Source: Lampris incognitus (lineage: Eukaryota; Chordata; Actinopteri; Lampriformes; Lampridae). Taken from it: a stretch of 64,000 bases of DNA. Under the pieces are notes generated by a model that saw only the letters and a list, made by a program, of their open reading frames with translations, searched no databases and had not been told where the DNA came from. The stretch spans positions 103,005,584 to 103,069,583 of the forward strand of contig NC_079212.1 of NCBI RefSeq assembly GCF_029633865.1, given 5' to 3'. The position numbers and the translations under genes are program-made. Shown piece by piece: positions 42,801 to 51,800 of the stretch; within the stretch, counting starts at the first letter, position 1, and each line of letters begins with the position of its first letter.

Positions 42801-45800
42801 ACACCCGTAGACTCTCTCTACCGTTGTTCTTCGTTTCTCTGACGATCAGTCCCAAGCTTGTGTTGTCCAATAAAGGCGCCAATGCGCAGTAGGCGTCCGC
42901 GTTCCGCTCCTCGTCTAGGGCCTGCTCTTCCACTGTCAAAGGTCCCACGGGCTCGGTAAGAATGGTGGTTTTCAGCCCCACACCATGCATGCAACAGAGC
43001 ATTCGCTCTTCCCACAGGTCATACTCACCGGCCTGTCCGTTGAATGTGGGCCACCTGCTCTTCTTTCGCTCCATCTCCCTTGGTAGCGTTAGCTTAGCTT
43101 AGCGGTCCGTTAGCTTCCCGATAGCCTCTCTCAATGCTAACTAGCTTCACACTTGCTAACGTGCTACTCCGTGCTAACCTGCGCGCATCCCGCCATCCGA
43201 GGTTATCACACTTTGTGTACTTCTTTTATCAAGCTACTAAATAATCCAACGTTATCTGGGCCCATAACCTGTTAGAAGATTAGACTAATACTTTATGTCT
43301 ATCTCTGCGCAGATGAAATGGATTATTAAACCGTTATAAAGAATCGTACTGACTACCGAACTTCTGCTGGAGGGAAAAATTCAGCCTCCGTTTATTCGGT
43401 AGTTTTGGGAGAAGAAGAAAATGAAAATGAACGGCGTCTCAGTGACGTAATCAATCCGCGCATGCAAGCGCAACACCGCCCACTTGTGGACAAAGTCGTA
43501 AACAAAATAATAGTACACAGTAACACATAGTCATACAAATACACTGGTGTTATATCTCAACATCCAGTCAGAACTAGCAACATGCGAGCAAACATGCAAG
43601 TGATTTTATGTGGATCATAAGCCGCTGACTTTTGCCATGTCCAAGGTGACTGAGCCGTGGTCTGCTCGTCAACAGCGCCACCTAGCGGCGATCTCCGAGT
43701 TCACAACGGACATTCAGCATGTGGCCGGTAAGTCCAACCCTGTTGCTGATTGTCTGTCGCGTGTGCTTGTGTGTCCTGTGCACCTCGGTGTGGATTTCTC
43801 CGCTATGGCTGCCGACCAGCCCAGCGACCCGGACGTCCTTGCCCTTAGGTGAACGCGTACCGGTCTCGAGCTAGAGGACGCTGTGATGCAGGAAGGCAGT
43901 CCTGCCCTCCTCTGCGATTTCTCCACCGGTCGTCCCCGCCCCGTTGTTCCAGTGGCCTGGCGCCGTCGAGTTTTCGATTCGATTCACTCCCTCTCACACC
44001 CTGGAGTTCGGGCGTCGGTGAAGTTGGTCGGTTCCAAGTTTGTCTGGCCTGGCCTCCGCAAGGACGTCAAGGGGTGGGCAGCTGCATGTGTAGCGTGCCA
44101 GCGCGCTAAGGTCCACCAGCGCACTAAATCGCCCCTCGAACCGTTTCCGATCCCGGCCATACGTTTCGACCACGTGCATGTGGACCTGGTGGGCCCTCTA
44201 CATTCTTCACAGGGTTTTACGCACCTGCTCACAATGGTAGATCGGACCACCAGGTGGCCAGAGGCTGTCCCTCTATCTTCCACAACATCCTCGGATGTTG
44301 CACGCGCTTTTCTTCCCTCATGGGTCGCCCGTTTCGGCACTCCGTCAGATATCACCTCAGACAGGGGCCCCCAGTTCGTGTCAGAGCTCTGGTCGGCACT
44401 TGCGCGATCCTTGGGTGTGCAGGTACACCGCACTACCGCGTATCACCCTCAGGCTAACGGCTTGTGTGAACGTTTTCACCGGTCGCTCAAGGCAGCGCTG
44501 CGCGCTGCGCTCTCGGATGGTAACTGGGTGGATCGTTTACCTTGGGTTATGCTCGGGTTGCGTTCGGCTCCTAAGGAGGACCTCGACGCTTTGCCCGCTG
44601 AGCTGGTGCTCGGTCAGCCGCTCCGCGTCCCTGGGGAATTTTTGCCTGGGAGTTCCGCTCCTCGACCCCGTCCGGCCGTTTATCCTTTTTTGTCCGACAG
44701 CACTCGGGTTCCAGGCCCCGTTCATCACTGTTTTCCGCGGTCTTTCGTGCCTGCGGAGCTCATGTCGGCTCGTTTTGTTTTTGTACGGCATGACGCTCAC
44801 CGCTCGCCCCTCCAACCCCCATACGATGGCCCATTTCGGGTTCTTGAGACGGGTCCTAAGGGTTTTGTGCTAGATATGGGTGGGCGTAGGGAGCGTGTCA
44901 CGCTTGATAGGCTTAAACCGGCGCACAGGGTGGCAGGCGAAGTTGTGTTTCCGGCCCAGGTTCCCCGTCGGGGTCGTCCTCTTTCCAGGACCCCGGCAGT
45001 GTCTTCACGGGTTCAGCGTTCTGCTTCTCAGCCGGCTTTGGACTGTGTTTCACCTACTGTTTCGGCTGAGGGACGGCGCAGCCGTTATGGCAGGCTGCTT
45101 AAGCCTCCAATGAGACACTAATTTTCTTTCCAGGAGTCCCTTCTGGGTGTTCGGGGGGGGGGGGGGGGCTGTGTGGCGGACACTAGGAGCTATGCCTCTC
45201 ACTCAGCAGGATTGTGAGCTGGGGGCGTGGTTTACGTTCCCGGGCTCGCCGGCGCAGGGTTGTTCCTGCTGCAGTTGGTTTTTGGAGTTGAGGAATAAAC
45301 ATCACACTCGCCTTGGTCTCCTGTGTTTTTCCTCATTCCTGCCACAGTATCACAGATTAAATCTTCAAAATTGTAGGATCATGAATGACTGCTGGGATAG
45401 GCTCCAGCACCCCGCGACCCCGGTGTGGATAAGCGGTGTAACGCAGTGTATTTGGACACAATTGCAAGAAGGCAGAGGCAGTTTGTAACGTAACAAGTCT
45501 TTTACTGGACTTCAAAAACAACACAAAATAACAAAATACCACAACAGGGCAGGCAATAACGCTAAGTAGAATAAACGTACAAAACTAAAGGACGCAAAAA
45601 CACTATCTCGCACAGAGGAGGCAGACGAGGGTTCAGGAGCCACGGGTTTCCGCAAACCAACGTGGAGCTTTTCCAATCCTCGACGACGTATGTCTGTAAA
45701 ACACCCAGTCAAATGGTGCCCAGCACAGGTGCACACCATCACAGGCCAATCAAGGAGACTGGGTGCAGGTGAACCAAAGCACCAATCAAGAGATGGGAGA

Positions 45801-48800
45801 GCCCAGATCACAGACCACGACAGGTGCACCTAATCACAGGCCAACCATTACGCTGGTGCCACTCATACTGGCCGATTACAGGCCGATAGGGAAATGTCAC
45901 CTGTTGGCTGCTGATCCTCTGGCCAGTGATCGTGTCAAAGCGGCTTGGATAATGGATGGATGGATTGAATGTATACATCATGAATGTATTTGTACAGATG
46001 CATTTAAATTTTTTAATTGCAGAAGGTATTAGATGAAGACAAAATTTGCAAAATGAGACCCTGAACGGAGCATGAATTGCTACAATAATCTTGTATGCAT
46101 AGAGGTGGCTTAGTAGTTAGCACTGTTAGCTCACACCAAGAAGGGACGAGTTCGGTTTCAGCCCATGTGTGATTGTGCAGGTTTCCTCCCACAGTCCAAA
46201 GACAAGCATGTTAGTTGAACTGGTCCCTAAATTGTCTATCGGTGTAAATTGTGTGCAAGTGACTGTGTGTGTCTGAAATTACCGACATTTTATGGGTCCC
46301 CATGGGGATCTATTTTAGGGTTAGGACTTGAGTTTATTGTTAAAATTAGAATTAGGATTAGGTTAAGGTTTAGACAAAGGTTAAGGTTAGGTACGGAGTT
46401 ATTATGGTTAAGGTTAAAGACTGGGGAATGAATATAGTCAATGTGGGGTCCCCACAACTATAGGGAGACATTGTGTGTGTGTGTGTGTGTGCGGGGGGGG
46501 GGGTAATGGACAGGTGTCTCCCTGTCTTCTGCTCAATGCCTGCTGACATAAACTCCGGCCCCCGTCCTATATTGGATTAAGTGAGCAGCAATCTCGGATT
46601 CTGCTCTGGGGACAACAGCCAATATTTTGGGGCTTCCTGTGTAGCTGCTGACTGCTTGCTTCCGGTTCCTGTGAAGACTTTCTCCTCCGTGTGTGTCATT
46701 GTTTACTGTAAGATTAGCACCTTGAGAAAGGAGAATGGAATTGGAGCTGAGAGACCACATCTATGATTGGATTGTTTCATAAAGTAGTCGACATGAGTTG
46801 AACGTTTATCCACACAATACACAGACATCGATACTTTTTGTAGGTGTTTTAGGTCCAGACAACATTTCGGTCTATGCGTTCCACCTGTTTACCTCCCCAC
46901 ACCCACATACAACCAAAGCATGTTCCTAAATTGCCACCTACTCAAACATGATTGGTCAGTACTACTCGGACTAAAAGAGCAATGGAAATGGAAATCAGAA
47001 TGTTTCCGATACCAAAATCTTGTCCTGTACCAACAGATCATATACGTAGGTCCTCTACCAGAGGGCTGGGAGTTTGAGGGTCCTGTGCAGTATCTTAGCT
47101 GTTCCCAGGACTGCACTCTTCTGGACAGAGACCTCAGATGTTATTCCTGAAATCTGCTGGAGCCCCTGCCCCAGCTTGGGGGTCACATCCCCTAGTGGTC
47201 CTATTACTTTGTGGGGGTTCAAACCCCTATTGGTGTTTGACTGCACCAGGCCCTGACATGATTCACGCCTGCTGGCTGAAGAAGCTAACGGCAGTCCATG
47301 ATTGCCTGACGACACAGATAAACCAGCTGCTTACATCAGTGTCTCACCCTGACGGGCTAACACTCGGGGGGAATAATAATGATCATGAAGGATCTCCACA
47401 AGGGTACAACACCTTCAAACTACTGGCCGATAACCTGCCTCTCCACAGCATGGAAGATCATGTCAGCTCTCATAGCAACTAAGCTGAATGGGTACATGAG
47501 TCAATACATGAACAAAACTCAGAAAGGTATTGGGAACAACACCGGAGAGTCAAAGAACCAACTACTGGTTGATAGAGCAGTCATCCAAGACTCAGACAGA
47601 CCAACTGAGCACAACCTGAGTTGACTAAAAGAAAGCTTACGATTCAGTGCCCCACACATGGTTACTGAAGTACTTGGCACTATACAAAGCCAACAGGACA
47701 CTAATAGACTTCATCAAGAACTCAGTGCAGCAGCAGTGAACAACAACACTAGAGGACAATTCAAAGACAATCACACAGGTAACCATTAAATGTGGCATAC
47801 ACCAAGATGATCCACTATTCCTGTTGCTGTTCTGCATAGGCCTAAACCCCCTCAGTTAGATCATCACTAAGCGTGGATATGGATACAGGTTCAGAAGTGG
47901 AGTTAGCATCAGCCTCATGCTATATATATATGTATATATAGCATATATATATTCGGAAAAAAACTATATATATATCGTTTTTTCCGAAACCGTCAATGGT
48001 GTTGAGTGCTCAACTAATGAGGAGTGGAATATCATCATGGATACAGGAAAAACTATTTTAATGCATAGCAGTACAGGCCTGTTTCATGCGTCTCACACTC
48101 ATCAGCTGCATGAAACAGGCCTGTACTGCTATGCATTAAAATATTTTTTCCTGTATCCGTGTTGATATATATACATACAACTCTGCCACCTCCAGCTCCA
48201 CCTCCTGTCTTTTCGTCAGTGCCACTGTCTCCAAACCATAGAACATAGCTGGTCTCACAACCATTTTGTAAACCTTCCCTTTAACTCTTGCTGGTACCCT
48301 TCTGTCACAAATCACTACTGATATTCTTCTCTGCTCACTCCACCCTGCCTGCACTCTCTTCTTCACCTCTTTTCTGCACACCCCATTACTTTGTACAGTT
48401 GACCCCAAGTATTCAAACTCATCCACCTCTACTCCTTGCATCCTCACCATACCACTATCCTCCCTCACATTCACGCATAGGTATTCCATCTTCCTCCTAT
48501 TGACTTTCATTCCTCTTCTCTCCAGTGCATACCTCCACGTCTCCAGGCTCTCCTCAACCTGCACCCTACTCTCACTACAGATCAGAATGTAAAGGAATCT
48601 GGACTGAACTATATCTTAAAATTGCTCTTCAGTTTCCTCTCTCTGTTGACCCTTTTCCCCATAGTTTCAATGTAGGCAGGCATCACATTTTCATTTCGAA
48701 TAAGGTCAGAGGTCTGTGATGGACTGGTGGCCTGTCCTGGGTGTCTCCCCGCCTGCCGCCCAATGACCGCTGGGATAGGCTCCAGCATCCCCGCAACCCT

Positions 48801-51800
48801 AAGAGCAGGATAAGCAGTTTGGATATTGGGTGGATGGATAAGGTCAGCGGTATGACATGACTGGCCGCCAACATCAGTAAAGCTTTATTGTTTGGTAAGT
48901 AGCTTTACAAATGCAAGGAGTTTGGGATACTCTTATAAAAAGACACAAAGGACATATCGTGACATTGCACTTTATATTTTGCCTCTTATTTTGCTTGTAT
49001 AAGTCAATCCTTGTGTATGTATCTGAAGATTGCTGTGCTGTTGTGTTGTTGTTCTATGTAAAGTACACTGTGACAGCCATGAAACGGGAGTCAAATTCTA
49101 TGTGTGTGCAAGCCTACATGGTCAATCACCATGATTCTGATTTTAAAAGTTGCAAGTCTAACAGCATCTAAGAATATAAGCTTATATATTTATTGAAGAG
49201 CATGGCGGGAGTGAAGGGGTTAACAAAATAATGAATGTGCACAATCAACAACAACAACAAAGCAAACAAAATAATCTCTTCATGGTAGAAAATACATCCA
49301 TCCATTATCCAAACTGCTTATCCTGCTCAGGGTCGCGGGGATGCTGGAGTCTATCCCAGCAGTCATTGGGTAGCAGATGGGGAGACACCCTGGACAGGCC
49401 ACCAGTCCATCACAGGGCCCCCACACACATACACACATTCACACCTAGGGACAATTTAGTATGGCCAGTTCAATCTGCACAGTACAAACATCTGTGGGTG
49501 GGTTTCTACTATGGAGTATTCACACACTTCAACGCCAAGGTTTGTGTTAAGTAAGCAAAACAGGAAGTGAAACTGTATAGTTTAGCTCAGCGGTCGGGAA
49601 CCTATGGCTCGCGAGCCATATATGGCTCTTCCGGTGACGGCATATGGCTCCCAGACAATTTTGAGTTGAAAAAAAAAATCAGTTTGGAACTGATTTTAAA
49701 ATACTTGTGATATTTCTTAATAATACTGTGTCATTTTAAAGTAAACAGAAATTAGTTTTGAAGATAAATTTCACGGGTCACGGGTCACCCGTGGGTCGGG
49801 TCGGGAACCAATGGCTCGCGAGCATGTCCGGGTCATTGTAAAGGTGAAGAAATCAATTTTATCAGATAGCCCGCTAGTTTATCCGCTTCAACCCTTGTAA
49901 CGGAAAAGATGGCGAAAAGAAAAAAAGACGATGATTACCGTGCATTCCAGGCTGTGTGGACAGAGGAATTTGCATTTGTGGAGAGAGCAGGATCTGCGGT
50001 ATGTCTAATATGCAATGATAAAATTGCATCGATGAAACGGTCAAATATAAAGCGGCACTTTGATACGCCATGCAGCACCAGAAGTCGCATTAAAAGTAAG
50101 ACATATTTAATTTATTATACGTTAAAAATACTATATGGCTCTCAATGAAATATATTTAGAAATATTTGGCTTTTATGGCTCTCCCAGTCAAAAAGGTTCC
50201 TGACCCCTGGTTTAGCTGAAGAGACAACGTCAACATGTTTGGTGTTTGCAGTTGAGGGATTGCATGAATCTGTGGCAGCAATGTGAAGAAATGAAGAAAT
50301 CAAACATCCCTCTCTCAATATAGGTAATAGCCACCATTTGAAAAAAAGTTGTCCTTGCTCTCACAAAATGTTGGATGTAGAATTAAAACAAAATGATGGG
50401 ACGTTGTGAAGGAATATTTTGCTGATGAAATACAAACAAAATGCAATAAAATGAAATGTTTACTGAGAACAAGTCTAAGGTTAACAGCTGATTGGAATAC
50501 TGTTTAAAAAAAAAGTCTGTTTTGAATGGTGTGCCATTATCATATTCACACATTTAAGTTTTTGGTAGCGCTGTTTGTTTCCGTCTAGGCCATAGCTAAT
50601 AATCCCTCCCTCCCATCCCTATTGACTAAGTGCAAAATTACGATACTAAGCTGTGATGATTCTAACATTGCAGCATTTTCCCTGAATTGCAATGTTGAAG
50701 GACATTCAACGGATGCTGTGAAGAGGTTTGATGTAGTTATGTTTACTCAGGGAAGCATATTCACATACTTGAAGCTTGTGTGACACATGGGGGCTTAAAA
50801 TAAATGCATTTTGTTGTAGATTTAGTTTTAGATTAGTGTGGATCACAGTATTTGTATAATATAGTTTTATTTGAAAAATCACAACATATCATACCGGTGC
50901 TAAAATATCATTCTAATAGTGTATTGACACTTGCTTTGCATTTCTTCAGGTTTACTTTTGGCTTAGTTTATGCGCACCCCCCATCCCCCCTTTCTCGAAA
51001 TCATCGGTAACATACATATACATAAGCAGATACATATATGTAAGCAGATTAAAGTCATACAATTACCCAGAACTGTAACAGGAACCCATGATGCACTTTG
51101 GTGTCAGTTTTTATTTATTTATTTAATTAATTAATTTGTTTTTGTTCTGCCTGCGCAGTTTATTTTGATGTAATACCACTTTCAACCACTGGCTGCATGC
51201 TATTGTTTTGATGTGATTTAGCGCCACCGGCACAAGAAGAAGAATGAAACAGGAAGTGTAGTTACAGTAAAGTAAGTAGAAAAAGTTGTTGCATGTCTCA
51301 ATCTTCGCTCATCATTCTGTTTAATGCCATCAGAAAGCAATGACTGTAAGTCTAAATAATAGTGTACATCTTTGGTAACGTTTGTAGGTGTATATTCTGT
51401 AGTTTGAATATTTTATAGGGTAGTTTTGTTAGCTTAGGAAAAACGGGATCTATAAGCTAAGCTGTATTGTGTGCTAGCTATTCATTTGGATGTGTTAGCT
51501 ACATTATTGAGTTGCATTGTGTTAGCAATACTGGATATTACTATGATAGTTTTGCGTTAGCTACAGATATTAGGTAAATAGCTATATATTAGCTGCAGAA
51601 ATAGATGTTTTAGCTAGTTAGCCATAGAGATTTTATACAGTCTTACTGTAATTCAGGTTACTTTTGATAGATAACGGTATATCTATATGCAGATATTTTA
51701 CACCCATGTATATTTTTATACTTAGCGTAGGTGCTCAAATTGTATTTTATTTTCTTCTCTACCGTTTCACTCGTCATCGTCGTCGTCATCGTCGTTTCAC

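Larger units (their letters stand above)
39793..43562 (-). mobile_element. Ty1/copia-type LTR retrotransposon with internal deletion
   Basis: LTRs at 39793-40079 (287 bp) and 43270-43562 (293 bp) differ by a 6-bp AAAATG repeat and a few substitutions. The 5-bp duplication is TCCAG (39788-39792, 43563-43567). Domain order protease, integrase, RT identifies copia rather than gypsy. The pol region is cut short by a deletion, so it is non-autonomous. It lies in receptor intron 3, about 160 bp upstream of the stalk exon, in sense orientation. Confidence 0.95.
43603..45346 (+). mobile_element. 5'-truncated gypsy-type element with 3' LTR
   Basis: Starts inside RNase H (VDHKPLTFAMSK), continues through integrase, then a G-rich polypurine tract (16 or more G at 45153-45168) and an LTR 45172-45346 with perfect TGTGGC...GCCACA ends and an AATAAA. 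The 5' LTR, gag, protease and RT are absent. A different lineage from gypsy elements 1 and 2. Confidence 0.88.

Noticed and set aside
27297..43562. Endogenous retrovirus with envelope
   Set aside because: None of the LTR elements has an env-like frame downstream of integrase, and domain order and wording fit gypsy/copia retrotransposons.
46320..46420. Interstitial telomeric repeat
   Set aside because: The GGTTAGG/GGTTAAGG units are degenerate and bracketed by GGTCCCCA ends, as in a dispersed repeat rather than a TTAGGG array.
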